Assembly (NCBI GenBank): GCA_016882195.1
Contig: VGLU01000006.1
Location: forward strand, 1-60,301
From: Thermoproteota archaeon
GTDB taxonomy: Archaea; Thermoproteota; Methanomethylicia; Methanomethylicales; Methanomethylicaceae
Length of the DNA stretch: 60,301 nucleotides
Direction of reading: 5' to 3'
Shown piece by piece: positions 8,639-17,232 of the stretch; the first letter of the stretch is position 1, and every line of letters starts with the position of its first letter. The notes beneath the pieces were generated by a model. It was given only the letters and a program-made list of their open reading frames with translations, was not told where the DNA came from and did not search any database. The position numbers and the translations under genes are program-made.

Positions 8639-8878
8639 ATGAAAGTGGTGCAAACGGAGCTCAACGATGCAGAGTACCGCATCCTTCTGGAGTACGCCAG
8701 GAGAAGCGGGTGCACGATAAAGGAGGCCCTGCGGGAGGCCGCGCTGAAGCTGACCATATCAGATTCCGTTGACCCAAACGATCCGGTATTCTCCGAGCCC
8801 CCCTCGGCTAAAAGGACTGGGAAGCAGGAGAGGACCTCTGCGGAGCACGACAAGGTCCTTTACGGTGAGGTGCGTTGA
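8639..8878 (+). CDS. VapB-like antitoxin
   Basis: A 79-residue protein in the antitoxin position of a VapBC pair. The N-terminal half (VVQTELNDAEYRILLEYARR followed by SGCTIKEALREAALKL) has the strand-helix-helix pattern of ribbon-helix-helix DNA-binding proteins. The charged, flexible C-terminal half would wrap the toxin. It is expected to neutralise VapC and repress its own promoter. Its stop overlaps the TTG of the toxin gene (TTGA). The start is set by the TATA box and a GGTG ribosome binding site. Confidence 0.75.
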   Translation: MKVVQTELNDAEYRILLEYARRSGCTIKEALREAALKLTISDSVDPNDPVFSEPPSAKRTGKQERTSAEHDKVLYGEVR

Positions 8879-9279
8879 TCTTCGTGGACACTGGGGCCTG
8901 GTACGCCCTCGAGGACGAGGACGACGAGAACCACAGGGTAGCGCTCAGCTTCAAGGAAGACCTGAGGAAAGGGCGCCATGGCTCGCTGCTGACGACCGAC
9001 TATGTCCTCAACGAAGCCATAACGCTTCTGAGGCTGAGGAAGGGTGCTGAACCCTCTTCGGCATTCGCAAAGAAGGCGCTCGGCAGCAGAAGCGTCACGG
9101 TCGTCTGGATCGACAGGGGCCTCTTCGATGCCGCACTGAGCCTGATGGAGGAGAGGCGTGACAAGAGGTGGAGCCTCACCGACTGCACGAGTTTTGCGGT
9201 GATGAGCCAGCTCAGAGTGAAAGAGGTATTTGCGTTCGACAAGAACTTCGAGCAGGCTGGGTTTGTGACGTTACCATAA
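8875..9279 (+). CDS. VapC-like PIN-domain ribonuclease toxin
   Basis: A PIN-domain endoribonuclease of 134 residues that would cleave tRNA or rRNA when freed from its antitoxin. The acidic metal-binding residues are in place: Asp5 (FVDTG), Glu47 (LNEA), Asp103 (LTDC) and Asp122 (FDKNF). It begins at TTG, overlapping the antitoxin stop by 4 bases, so the two are translationally coupled. The catalytic set is complete, so it is probably active. The RNA target is not predictable. Confidence 0.88.
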   Translation: MIFVDTGAWYALEDEDDENHRVALSFKEDLRKGRHGSLLTTDYVLNEAITLLRLRKGAEPSSAFAKKALGSRSVTVVWIDRGLFDAALSLMEERRDKRWSLTDCTSFAVMSQLRVKEVFAFDKNFEQAGFVTLP

Positions 9280-9332
9280 CGCCTCGGCCCAGCTCTTCGT
9301 GCCCTCCCCCGTTCATTGGCAGCAAAAGGTGG

Positions 9333-9434
9333 TGGACCGGACGGGATTTGAACCCGTGGCCTCCCGCACTTTGGTGCGGTGGCTGCTCGCCCGCAATGCC
9401 AAGCGGGCGCTCTGCCAGTCTGAGCTACCGGCCC
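9333..9434 (-). tRNA. tRNA-Ala(GGC) with 28-nt intron
   Basis: The acceptor GGGCCGG pairs with CCGGTCC, giving the G3:U70 pair that identifies alanine tRNA. The D-arm is GCTC/GAGC and the anticodon stem CCCGC/GCGGG, with spliced loop TT-GGC-AT. The T-arm is ACGGG/CCCGT. A 28-base intron at 9369-9396 sits at the canonical 37/38 position. It repeats part of the anticodon stem, so an unspliced reading would misplace the variable loop. The mature length is 74 nt and CCA is not encoded. Confidence 0.92.
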
Positions 9435-9478
9435 TCAGACCATTAGACAAAATACTCTTTTAAAAAGTTATTCTCGCA

Positions 9479-9748
9479 TCACTGCTTCGCTGGCATGGCA
9501 CCCTCTATCTTTTGGAGCATGGCTTCAACGGCGCCCTTTATCTTTTCCCATTCAGCCTTTCTGTTTATCTCGAACTTGTGCTTCCTCTTCCACGTGCCTT
9601 GGCTGTAGGTCCAAAGGTAGAGTGCAACGCTTTTTCTTCCGTAGGCTTCGGTGAGAACGACCGCCGACCACCACTTCGATGACTTGGAGATCGTTACGTG
9701 ATCCAATACCCTATAGAACTCTGAGAGAGGAAGCTTCTCCTCAGACAA
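9479..9748 (-). CDS. Conserved hypothetical protein, last gene of lsm-rpl37e operon
   Basis: An 89-residue soluble protein I cannot name. The centre (WWSAVVLTEAYGRKSVALYL, then a WTYSQGTWKRKHKFEINRKAEW stretch) alternates strands and ends in a helix. This is loosely like the PC4/p15 single-stranded nucleic acid binding fold, a weak resemblance only. It follows the L37e gene by 16 bases on the same strand, so it is probably co-transcribed with ribosomal and RNA-binding proteins. The start is TTG at 9748. Confidence 0.6.
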   Translation of the reverse strand: MSEEKLPLSEFYRVLDHVTISKSSKWWSAVVLTEAYGRKSVALYLWTYSQGTWKRKHKFEINRKAEWEKIKGAVEAMLQKIEGAMPAKQ

Positions 9749-9764
9749 TTCGATAACTCTCCAA

Positions 9765-9908
9765 TCAGTCTCTCATCTTTGGAGTCTTTCCGTAACCGCA
9801 GGCACTGCAGAATTTCTTGCGCACGTTGAAGCTACGGCGGCCGCATCGCCTGCAGGAGATGTGGGTTATGCCCCTGCTTCTGCGACCGAACGAGGTTGTG
9901 CCCTTCAT
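9765..9908 (-). CDS. rpl37e: 50S ribosomal protein L37e
   Basis: A 47-residue zinc-ribbon protein of the large ribosomal subunit. It begins [20 protein letters not shown], close to the family consensus. Two CxxC pairs (Cys19/Cys22 and Cys34/Cys37, the latter in CSACGYGKT) bind zinc. It starts 5 bases after the LSm gene stops. The LSm-L37e pairing is a widely conserved archaeal operon. Confidence 0.95.
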   Translation of the reverse strand: MKGTTSFGRRSRGITHISCRRCGRRSFNVRKKFCSACGYGKTPKMRD

Positions 9909-9913
9909 CTCGT

Positions 9914-10150
9914 TCACCTCGGGGATGGAGAGACGATTACTACGTTGTCGCCCCTAACGATGATCGTTCCAAGCTTCTTCGGTTCCTTGTCCGGTATAAG
10001 CTCCTCTGCGTTCTCAAGGACCAGGTTCAGGTGCTGGTCGAAGCTCTTCATCATGCCGCGCACCTCTCTGCTGCCCTTTAGCTTTACGAGAACGAAGGAG
10101 CCCAAGGATTCGCTCAGTATTTCTGTTGCGCCAGAATCGCTCATATTCAT
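9914..10150 (-). CDS. LSm (Sm-like archaeal protein)
   Basis: A 78-residue Sm-fold protein that forms heptameric rings on U-rich RNA. The Sm1 motif is seen as [20 protein letters not shown] followed by [11 protein letters not shown], and the Sm2 motif as [13 protein letters not shown]. Length fits SmAP1. The residues contacting uridine (D-x-H-x-N in FDQHLNLV, and R-G-D/N in VRGDN) are present. It is first of three genes with rpl37e and a hypothetical gene. Confidence 0.95.
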   Translation of the reverse strand: MNMSDSGATEILSESLGSFVLVKLKGSREVRGMMKSFDQHLNLVLENAEELIPDKEPKKLGTIIVRGDNVVIVSPSPR

Positions 10151-10222
10151 TCCTGCCGTAAAGGTTAATTAGCAATCTCGGTTTATGAGAGACGTTATTT
10201 AAGTTTATCGGAGACCGCAAAA

Positions 10223-10720
10223 TTGCTCATAAAGAAGAGGCACCCGCTCAGTTCGAAGGATTTGAAGAGCCTTTTGGAGGAGGCGAAGCATGTCTGCCCC
10301 AGCCTCGTTGACCATATCAACAAGAAGAAGGAGATAGAGCTTGTCGAGGTGGCAAGTGGGGAGAGGATCTACCTCCAGGATGGAAAGCCCATACTCGTAG
10401 GGCTTGAGAGGAGCGTCATGCCCTCGCTGGCGATGTCTCAAGCCCTCCTCGACGCGATCCCGAAGGTCGTTGTGGACATGGGGGCAGTACCGTTCGTGGT
10501 GAACGGGGCGGACGTCATGGCCCCGGGGATCAGGTCTGTAGATGATAACGTGAAGGTGGGGGATGTCGTCCTTGTCGTTGACGAGAAGTACTCCAAGGGG
10601 CTGGCGGTGGGGATCCTGATAATGGACAGGGAGGAGATCCTTCAGAGAAGGAAGGGCAAGGCAATAAAGAACGTTCACCACGTCGGGGATGATGTCTGGA
10701 ACTGGACCAGATCGGTCTGA
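10223..10720 (+). CDS. PUA-domain RNA-binding protein (MCT-1/Tma20-like)
   Basis: A 165-residue protein with an N-terminal alpha/beta domain and a C-terminal PUA domain. The PUA region is recognised by PFVVNGADVMAPGIRSVDDN and the following VKVGDVVLVVDEK. The layout matches the archaeal counterparts of MCT-1/Tma20, which act in translation on ribosomes or initiator tRNA. It starts at TTG with GGAG 8-10 bases upstream. The gene converges on fttA. The molecular role is inferred from eukaryotic relatives. Confidence 0.8.
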   Translation: MLIKKRHPLSSKDLKSLLEEAKHVCPSLVDHINKKKEIELVEVASGERIYLQDGKPILVGLERSVMPSLAMSQALLDAIPKVVVDMGAVPFVVNGADVMAPGIRSVDDNVKVGDVVLVVDEKYSKGLAVGILIMDREEILQRRKGKAIKNVHHVGDDVWNWTRSV

Positions 10721-10750
10721 TGGCTAATAATGTTCTCTGGCAGAGAAGGG

Positions 10751-12673
10751 CTACTTTACCCTAAGCCTGTCCCCGACGCTCGGCGCCACGGCATCGACCC
10801 TAAAGAACCGCCTGACAGAGTCCGCCATCCCCACGCACTTCGACTCCTCACCGTGTACGATTATTACCTGCTTGGGGCGGGGTGAGATGTTGTTCACGAA
10901 CCTCAGGAGCTGCTTCCGGTCGCTGTGGCCCGAGAAGCCGTCCACCGGCTTGACATCCATCTTGACCTGCACGACGCCTATCTTCCCCACGGAGTCGCTT
11001 ATCGGTATCTCCCTTAGGCCACGGAGGATGGATCTGCCCAATGTGCCCTCAATTTGGTAGTTCACGAAGATCATTGTGTTGTTGGGGTTCGGAGCAAGAA
11101 GCTTGAAGTACTCTACCGCGGGACCGCCCGTGAGCATGCCGGAGGTGGCCATTATCACACAGGGTGCCCCCTCGGCGATATCGGGCCTCGCACTCTTGTC
11201 GTCCACGCTCACGAAGTGCTCGGAGAGGAAGGGGTTCTCCCCCTTGTGGAATATCCTGTTCTTAATCTCCCGCGCCAGCTCCTCCGGGTAGGCGGTGTGG
11301 ATGGCCGTGACCTCCTGGAGCATGCCCTCCACGTATATCGGGATCTGCGGGATCGAGCCGAACTTTATGGCCTCGTCAAGTACGAGCATTATCTCCTGCG
11401 CCCTGCCCACGGCGAGGATGGGTATCAGGACCTTCCCTCCCCGGTGGATGGTGGCCCTCACGCAGTCCAAGAACTGCCGCTCGGTCTCCTCCCGCGTCGG
11501 GACGACATCGTTGGGGGCGCCGTAGGTGCTCTCCATGATAAGGGTCTCGGCCCTCGGGAAGGATGATGTTGCCGGCTCGAGGAGACGCGTCCTGGCATAC
11601 TTGAAGTCGCCCGTGTAGACGATGTTGTGCAGCCCCTCTCCCACGTGGAGGTGAACCATGGCGGAGCCCAGAATGTGCCCGGCGTTGTGCAGCGTCAGGC
11701 GTATGTCGGGAGAGATGTCCGTCACCTCGCCGTACTCCAAGGTGATGGTGTTTAGGAGCTCCCTCTTGACCTCCTTCAGGCCGTAGGGTGTGGGCTTGCC
11801 CTCCTTCACGGCAACGTCCAGGTAGTCGAGCTGCAGGAGGGTCATCAGGCTCTTGGTCGGTTTTGTGCAGTAGACCGGCCCACCGTACCCGTACTTGAAG
11901 AGGAGCGGGGCGAGTCCGCAGTGGTCAAGGTGTGCGTGGGTGATTATGACGGCATCCAGCTCCTGGACGTCGAACTCTGCCAGATCCAGCCTTGGGAACT
12001 CGTCGAACGGGTACTGCGCGCCTGGCCTGACGCCGCAGTCTATCAGAACCTTGCTGTCAAGCGTCTGGACGAGTATGGCCTGCCTCCCCACCTCCCTGAA
12101 GCCCCCGAGGGCTGAGATGGTTATCCAGCCGTTTTTGTATACGTTGGGGCGGTGGATCCGCCTCCCGACCCTTCTGAGGAAGTCGAGGCGGTAGTCGCGC
12201 TCCTTGTTCAGGTGATATAGGCTCTGCTCGATGATCCTCGACTTCAGGGGGGGCGAACGGACTATCGTGGACCGCCAGCCGGTGGACGAGGCTATGTCCC
12301 TCAGGGTCGATCCGCCCTTGCCTATGACGAGACCGGGCTTCTTGGCAAGGATGGTCACCTCGCCCGTGCCCTCGTCGAAGTTCATCTCGGTTATCTCTGC
12401 ATCCTTGGGTATGATCTCCTCGATAATCTTCTTGGCCTCACCCGTATTCTTCCTTGCGCTGGGATCGGCCCTAATTATCACCCGTTTCTTGATCTCGCGG
12501 ACTATCCGCTTTATGGGCTCGCTGTTCTCCAGCAGGACGTTCGGGTTATCAGCGTAGATTATTATGGCGGGGCCCTCGAACTCGACCTTGGTGAGCCTTG
12601 CCTCCGCAGGTATCTCCCGTGCTATGATCCTCCGGATCTCACCGAATGTGTCTACAGTACCTGAAGTTGCCAT
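10751..12673 (-). CDS. FttA/aCPSF1 transcription-termination ribonuclease
   Basis: A beta-CASP metallo-beta-lactamase ribonuclease that cleaves nascent RNA to terminate archaeal transcription. Two N-terminal KH-like domains cover about residues 1-145, the second with VIGKGGSTLR. The metallo-beta-lactamase core has the HAHLDHCG zinc motif near residue 245, and beta-CASP motifs follow (GHSDR late in the protein). Length of 640 residues matches aCPSF1. ATG 12673 is preferred to two preceding TTG codons. It follows psmB by about 33 bases on the same strand, linking proteasome and RNA end processing in one likely operon. Confidence 0.94.
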   Translation of the reverse strand: MATSGTVDTFGEIRRIIAREIPAEARLTKVEFEGPAIIIYADNPNVLLENSEPIKRIVREIKKRVIIRADPSARKNTGEAKKIIEEIIPKDAEITEMNFDEGTGEVTILAKKPGLVIGKGGSTLRDIASSTGWRSTIVRSPPLKSRIIEQSLYHLNKERDYRLDFLRRVGRRIHRPNVYKNGWITISALGGFREVGRQAILVQTLDSKVLIDCGVRPGAQYPFDEFPRLDLAEFDVQELDAVIITHAHLDHCGLAPLLFKYGYGGPVYCTKPTKSLMTLLQLDYLDVAVKEGKPTPYGLKEVKRELLNTITLEYGEVTDISPDIRLTLHNAGHILGSAMVHLHVGEGLHNIVYTGDFKYARTRLLEPATSSFPRAETLIMESTYGAPNDVVPTREETERQFLDCVRATIHRGGKVLIPILAVGRAQEIMLVLDEAIKFGSIPQIPIYVEGMLQEVTAIHTAYPEELAREIKNRIFHKGENPFLSEHFVSVDDKSARPDIAEGAPCVIMATSGMLTGGPAVEYFKLLAPNPNNTMIFVNYQIEGTLGRSILRGLREIPISDSVGKIGVVQVKMDVKPVDGFSGHSDRKQLLRFVNNISPRPKQVIIVHGEESKCVGMADSVRRFFRVDAVAPSVGDRLRVK

Positions 12674-12706
12674 CAACAACGCCTTTCCATTCTTTTAGAG
12701 GTTTGA

Positions 12707-13357
12707 TCACGTTAGAAGTTTGGATATCTCCTCGTCGGTAAGCTCCCTGATGCCCTCCCTTCGCAGGGTGATAACGTCGATCCCCTCGCCGCTCCCCGGG
12801 TCACGCTCCATCGCCGACTTGACGGCCTTGGCGATGACGGGCAGGGCCTCGGAGACGGACGGGTTCTTCTTCAGTGTTGCCTCGAGAGCCCCCACCGCGT
12901 AGGGGGAGCCCGAGCCCGTTGAGACGAACTTCTCCTCTGTCAGGGTACCGAACCAGTCGAGGACATAGATCCTTGGTCCGGTCTCGTCGACCCCGGCTAC
13001 TATAAACTGAACTATGTAGGGGTAGTAGCGGGAACTGAACAGCACGTTCGAGGTGAACGTGGCCAGGGTCTTGGTTGATACAGGTCCACGGTTTGAGAGC
13101 TTCAGCAGGTTTACCTGAGACTTGAGGAAGTCCATTATTATCTGGGCATCCGCAACTAGACCTGCGATCGTCGCGGCCTTATTATCGTCAAGGATGAATA
13201 GCTTCCTTCCCCTCTTGTGCGCAACGTAAAGACCGGAGGTCACGCGCCTGTCCGCTGCCAGAACTACGCCGTCTCTGCACACTACTCCAACGGTGGTTGT
13301 TCCCTTCTTCAGTTTCTCGTATAATGCCGCTTTGTCATTGATGTCCTGTGGCAACAA
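12707..13357 (-). CDS. psmB: Proteasome beta subunit, catalytically competent
   Basis: A beta subunit of the 20S proteasome. A 19-residue propeptide ends in KKG before TTTVGV, so processing leaves Thr20 as the catalytic Thr1. The Asp17 region (RDGVVLAADRR), the Lys33 region (HKRGRKLF) and the TGSGSPYA segment of the Ser129 region are intact, as is SGEGIDV near the C-terminus. It is expected to supply peptidase activity, in contrast to the second beta subunit at 24896. Start is TTG 13357, or the adjacent TTG, with GGAGG upstream. Confidence 0.95.
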   Translation of the reverse strand: MLPQDINDKAALYEKLKKGTTTVGVVCRDGVVLAADRRVTSGLYVAHKRGRKLFILDDNKAATIAGLVADAQIIMDFLKSQVNLLKLSNRGPVSTKTLATFTSNVLFSSRYYPYIVQFIVAGVDETGPRIYVLDWFGTLTEEKFVSTGSGSPYAVGALEATLKKNPSVSEALPVIAKAVKSAMERDPGSGEGIDVITLRREGIRELTDEEISKLLT

Positions 13358-13562
13358 TGCCAGTGCCTCCGCAATAGTAAAGAATGAGCGAAGTCAATTG
13401 TAATGACAAATATCCATATATTTAAGGCTGACGTAGAAAAGGGCGTAGAAAACTCACTTCCTTGGGATAGGGCGGTTCCAAAGGGCTGCAAATAGCGACA
13501 GTATATTTATAATGATGGTGGATAATGTCTATCGAGGCGTGTGGTAGAGGCGGTATATCATT

Positions 13563-14615
13563 ATGTCCATCCACGCGATTAATTTACCAAGGTTCGTTAT
13601 AGTCGGCTCCAATGTGCTGCCGAAGGTCAAGGAAGTCCTCATAAGGTTGAGCGTGAAGGGAGACGTGCTCCTCGTGAGCGGCGAGACCTACACCAAAGAG
13701 CCCGCTGAACTTGTTAAGGACAGTATAGAGGAACTCGGCCTGACCGTTCACACGATAGGCGTAAAGGACGCCTCAGAGGCCTCGGTCGGGGCCGTTGAGT
13801 GTAGAATAGAGGAGTCGGGGGCGTCCATGGTCATCAGCGTGGGAGGGGGGAAGACGATCGACATCGCCAAGCTCGCCTCCAACAAGCAGAACGTCCCCTT
13901 CATAAGCGTCCCGACCTCTGCGGCGCATGACGGGATTTCTTCTCCTGTAGCATCGGTCAAGACCAAGAACGGCTCGACCTCGATAATGGCCCAGCCGCCC
14001 ATAGCCCTACTGGCGGACACGGACATCATAGTGAAGTCCCCGAGGCGGTATATCATAAGCGGTGTCGGGGACATAGTCGCGAAGTACACGGCCGTCAGGG
14101 ACTGGGGGCTCGCCCACAGGCTGAGGGGGGAGTACTACGGGGAGTACTCGGCCTCGCTGGCGCTCATGTCGGCCGAACTGATAACCGAGAACATAGACCT
14201 CGTGGCGAGGGGGCTCGACGCCGGCATCCGCGTGGTCATTGAGGCGCTCATCAGTTGCGGCTACGCGATGTGTATAGCGGGGAGCAGCAGACCCTGCAGC
14301 GGCTCTGAGCACCTATTCGCACATGCCTTGGATAAGAACTGCGCCGGGAAGGCGCTCCACGGCGAGAGGTGCGGTGTGGGAACCATTATGATGATGTACC
14401 TCCACGGCGGGGACTGGAAGAACGTCAAGAACGTCCTCTCGAGGGTTGGTGCGCCCACGACCGCAAAGCAGCTGGGGCTGAAGGATCAGCAGCTCGTGGA
14501 CGCGCTGACCATAGCCCACACCATAAGGCCCGAGAGATACACGATCCTTGGCGAGAAGGGAATCACTCCAGAGGCGGCTGAAGACCTGGCCAGGATAACC
14601 GGTGTAATAGATTGA
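13563..14615 (+). CDS. egsA: sn-glycerol-1-phosphate dehydrogenase
   Basis: Makes sn-glycerol-1-phosphate from dihydroxyacetone phosphate with NAD(P)H, the first committed step for archaeal ether lipids. At 350 residues it has the usual length. The nucleotide-binding SVGGGKTIDIAKLAS, the PTSAAHDGISSP segment and the zinc ligands (Asp in GVGDIVAKY, His in SEHLFAHAL, His in LHGERCGVG) are all visible. GAGGCGG precedes the ATG. It overlaps the next gene (UPF0179) by 4 bases in TTGA, so the two are coupled. Confidence 0.96.
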   Translation: MSIHAINLPRFVIVGSNVLPKVKEVLIRLSVKGDVLLVSGETYTKEPAELVKDSIEELGLTVHTIGVKDASEASVGAVECRIEESGASMVISVGGGKTIDIAKLASNKQNVPFISVPTSAAHDGISSPVASVKTKNGSTSIMAQPPIALLADTDIIVKSPRRYIISGVGDIVAKYTAVRDWGLAHRLRGEYYGEYSASLALMSAELITENIDLVARGLDAGIRVVIEALISCGYAMCIAGSSRPCSGSEHLFAHALDKNCAGKALHGERCGVGTIMMMYLHGGDWKNVKNVLSRVGAPTTAKQLGLKDQQLVDALTIAHTIRPERYTILGEKGITPEAAEDLARITGVID

Positions 14616-15121
14616 AGAGGAGAGAAGCGACGAAGGAGAAGGCCGCGCGGACGAAAGGGGCGAACCCGTCGAGGGAGGTAGTGACCCTTGTCGGGGAGGG
14701 GCAGGCTTCAAAGGGATTCAGGTTCGTAGCCTCTCGGCCGCCGGATGTGTGCAGGAGCTGTAAGATTTTCATCGTATGCATGGGCAGGCTCGTGCCCGGC
14801 AGGGCATATGAGGTGGTCGAGGTGAAGGACAAGCAGCATTACTGCGCCCTTTACGAGGACAAGGTGAGGGTTGCCAAGGTAGTACAGTCGCCCATCGAGC
14901 TGCTGGTAAAACCGCAATACGCGGTCGAGGGCGCGACAGTTACCTTCGCCATCGAGGAGTGCACAGAGAAGAGCTGCCTCCTAGAGAATTTGTGCAGGCC
15001 GGAGGGCATCAAGAGGGGGGAGAAGATAAGGATAGAGAGGGTCTTGGAGGACGTCTCGGAGATGGCCCTCTGTGGGAGGAGGTACAGGAAGGCTACAGCC
15101 CTTGTGGTTGAGCCTTCTTAG
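14612..15121 (+). CDS. UPF0179 family cysteine-rich protein
   Basis: An archaeal protein of unknown function, 169 residues, recognised by its cysteine pattern. There is a VCRSCKIFIVC cluster at 47-56, a HYCALY motif near 79, and a CTEKSCLLENLC cluster near 115-126. Seven or more conserved-looking cysteines suggest a metal or iron-sulfur site, which is an inference. It starts at TTG overlapping the egsA stop. Its last 29 bases overlap the 3' end of the convergent FKBP gene. Confidence 0.82.
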   Translation: MKRREATKEKAARTKGANPSREVVTLVGEGQASKGFRFVASRPPDVCRSCKIFIVCMGRLVPGRAYEVVEVKDKQHYCALYEDKVRVAKVVQSPIELLVKPQYAVEGATVTFAIEECTEKSCLLENLCRPEGIKRGEKIRIERVLEDVSEMALCGRRYRKATALVVEPS

Positions 15122-15947
15122 ACCTGTCGCCCTTTGTTTCGGTCTCAGCGACCGCTGATTCCTCAGCTTTTGCCTCTTCCTTGGCAGCCTGCACGGGGGC
15201 TTCGGCCTTCTGCTCCGCCGCAGGCTTCTCCTCAGCCGGTTTTACCTCTGGCTTTGCCGCCGGCTTCAGGATGTGGGACTCGATGAACTGCACCGTTGCA
15301 ACCTCTGGCAGGTACCTCCCGATCTCCTTAGCCAGCCCCTTCTTGGCGAACTGGATGTCCTCAAGCGTGAAGGACTCCTCTGGCAGTTCGATGGTCACGA
15401 GGTTTCCGAGGTTTGAAATGATGAACTTGTCCTTCGAGATGTTGCGGATCCTTCTGTGGACCAGCTCGCGGATCCTCTCCACGGGATCGGATACGATCTT
15501 CCGGATGTATATCTTTGCAGAGAGGACCTTGCCCGCAAGCGGGTGGTTGTAGTCGATGGTGACCCTACCACTGCCGACGCTCCTTATGGTTGCGAGTGCG
15601 CCGCCGACCTCTATCCTCGCACCGGGCCTCGGGGTGACGCCCTGTCGCGTAAGCTCCCGGGCTGGGACTATCCTAACCTTTGTGCCATCCCTCTCGCCGA
15701 AAGCCTTCTGGGGGGCCATCTCCAGCTCCTTCTCCTGCCCCTCCTCGGCGCCAACGAGCGCCTCGTCCATGCCCTTGAGCATCCACCCCTGCCCAACCAT
15801 GATGAGGTGGGGCTCGTAGACCTGCTCCGGGCTGTATGCGTTGGCGGCCTTTGCCTGATCCTCCATCGTTACGTCGAAGACCTCGTTACTGTCCTTGACC
15901 CTTAATACGTAATCTATGAGGACGAAATCTCCATTTTTTATAGGCAT
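15093..15947 (-). CDS. FKBP-type peptidyl-prolyl isomerase, long archaeal form
   Basis: Prolyl isomerase and chaperone of about 284 residues. The FKBP core starts MPIKNGDFVLIDYVLRV and contains a SlyD-like insert-in-flap region ending in the VTIDYNHPLAGK signature. A C-terminal extension after residue 160 holds an additional alpha/beta domain. The tail is an Ala/Glu/Lys/Pro-rich, probably disordered linker (KPAEEKPAAEQKAEAP). ATG 15947 is preceded by GGTGGT on the minus strand. No signal peptide is seen, so it is cytosolic. Confidence 0.92.
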   Translation of the reverse strand: MPIKNGDFVLIDYVLRVKDSNEVFDVTMEDQAKAANAYSPEQVYEPHLIMVGQGWMLKGMDEALVGAEEGQEKELEMAPQKAFGERDGTKVRIVPARELTRQGVTPRPGARIEVGGALATIRSVGSGRVTIDYNHPLAGKVLSAKIYIRKIVSDPVERIRELVHRRIRNISKDKFIISNLGNLVTIELPEESFTLEDIQFAKKGLAKEIGRYLPEVATVQFIESHILKPAAKPEVKPAEEKPAAEQKAEAPVQAAKEEAKAEESAVAETETKGDRSKKAQPQGL

Positions 15948-16093
15948 TAATGGTACACCACCCAATCGGAAGATTAACAATCTATGCTTCTTTAAAATCT
16001 TTTCCTTTAGGGGTATCATTCACGCAGACAGGAAAACTTCATTTTGCTGGGGCGGTAAGGGTATGCCAGAGCCAACAGATTGGTGATCGAACC

Positions 16094-16672
16094 TTGACAG
16101 GAGAGGTAGAGGTTAAGGCAAGAATTGAAAGCAGAGAAGAGCTGGCACGAACGATAAAGAGGATCGGCGGTAAATTCGTGAGGGAGGTGGTCCAAGAGGA
16201 CCTTTACTTCACGCACCCCTGCAGGGACCTGAAGGAGAGGGACGAGGCCCTCAGGCTAAGGAGGGAGGGGAAGAATTACACGCTCACTTTCAAGGGGAGG
16301 AGGGTTGGGAAGGGCGCGAAGATTAGGGAGGAGTTGGAGGTCAGGGTGGGCGATTTTGACAGGACTGCCACGCTCCTCGAGAGGTTGGGATTCGAGAAGG
16401 CGTTCATTATAAAGAAAAGGAGGAAGGAGTTCGTGCTCGATGGGGTAACGATCGCTCTGGACTCCGTTGAGGGGTTGGGGGAGTTCGTCGAGGTAGAGGT
16501 TGTGACAACCGCCGGGAAGGGCAGAAGAGGTGGGCTTCAGAGGATGGAGTCCTTCAAGAACAGGCTCTTCAGTATGGCAGACGGGCTAGGAATACCGAGG
16601 GAACGCCTCACCACCGAGTCCTATTTGGAGTTGCTGACGTCCAAGAGCTCCTCCTCCAAGCCATTGAGGTAG
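16094..16672 (+). CDS. CYTH-domain protein (class IV adenylate cyclase/thiamine triphosphatase-like)
   Basis: A triphosphate tunnel metalloenzyme. The N-terminal E-x-E-x-K motif is seen in EVEVKARI. Tunnel-wall Arg/Lys-rich strands follow, with ALRLRREGKNYTLTFKG, IREELEVRV, and an FVEVEV acidic pair near residue 137. Archaeal members are annotated CyaB, but the true substrate (ATP, thiamine triphosphate or inorganic triphosphate) is undecided. TTG 16094 is chosen because GGTGAT lies 7 bases upstream and nothing conserved precedes EVEVK. The 3' end overlaps the convergent HD gene by 52 bases. Confidence 0.8.
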   Translation: MTGEVEVKARIESREELARTIKRIGGKFVREVVQEDLYFTHPCRDLKERDEALRLRREGKNYTLTFKGRRVGKGAKIREELEVRVGDFDRTATLLERLGFEKAFIIKKRRKEFVLDGVTIALDSVEGLGEFVEVEVVTTAGKGRRGGLQRMESFKNRLFSMADGLGIPRERLTTESYLELLTSKSSSSKPLR

Positions 16673-17232
16673 TGCTCCAGGGCGGACATCCTGCCCTTGG
16701 CCATCTTCTTTGCGGTCTCCGTGTAGAGGAGCGCCTCAAGCTTGAGGAGCTTCTCCCTTATGTGCTGGGCCACCCTCCTGGCTGGGTAGCAGTGCTCCAG
16801 GTTGTACTGCACTGTCCTGTAGATACCCATGGCACCCATGGCGTCTAGACGGTCGGCGTCCGACAGAGCCTTGGCCTCTGTGGAGTTCGCCGCCCTGCCG
16901 GCTGAGAAGCTGTGGGCTGCTATCGCCTCGTTTACTCTTGCGCAGAACTCCGGGTCGAAGCCCATCAGTGGCAGGACCGTGTCTGCAAACTCTGCGCTCT
17001 CGAGGGCGTGGTCATTGCCCGCCCTCATGGTGTCGTGGAAGAGGGCGGCGACGTCCAGTATTATGGGGTCTGCTCCCTCGCTCCTTCCGATCCTCCTGCA
17101 GAGCAGACGGACCCTCTCCACATGCTCCCAGCCGTGGGATCCTACATCCTCGAACCCTGCGCGGCAGATCTCCTCCATCCTCTGGAGGTTGCGCCTGTAG
17201 CAGTCGCGTCTAGACCGTTCCAAGGGCGACAT
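16621..17232 (-). CDS. HD-domain phosphohydrolase
   Basis: Metal-dependent phosphohydrolase of about 203 residues. The HD signature is seen as an H in GWEHVERV, the AALFHDTM pair, and a later LSDADRLDAMG motif containing the last Asp ligand. It resembles the YedJ/uncharacterised HD group acting on nucleotides or phosphate esters; the substrate is unknown. ATG 17232 overlaps the end of the upstream metallophosphoesterase gene by 23 bases. The two hydrolases are therefore likely co-translated. A GTG or TTG start further upstream is possible. Confidence 0.78.
   Translation of the reverse strand: MSPLERSRRDCYRRNLQRMEEICRAGFEDVGSHGWEHVERVRLLCRRIGRSEGADPIILDVAALFHDTMRAGNDHALESAEFADTVLPLMGFDPEFCARVNEAIAAHSFSAGRAANSTEAKALSDADRLDAMGAMGIYRTVQYNLEHCYPARRVAQHIREKLLKLEALLYTETAKKMAKGRMSALEHYLNGLEEELLDVSNSK

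Noticed and set aside
15150-15290. Low-complexity repeat or CRISPR-like unit
   Set aside because: It is the Ala/Glu/Lys/Pro-rich tail of the FKBP gene; there are no regular spacers.
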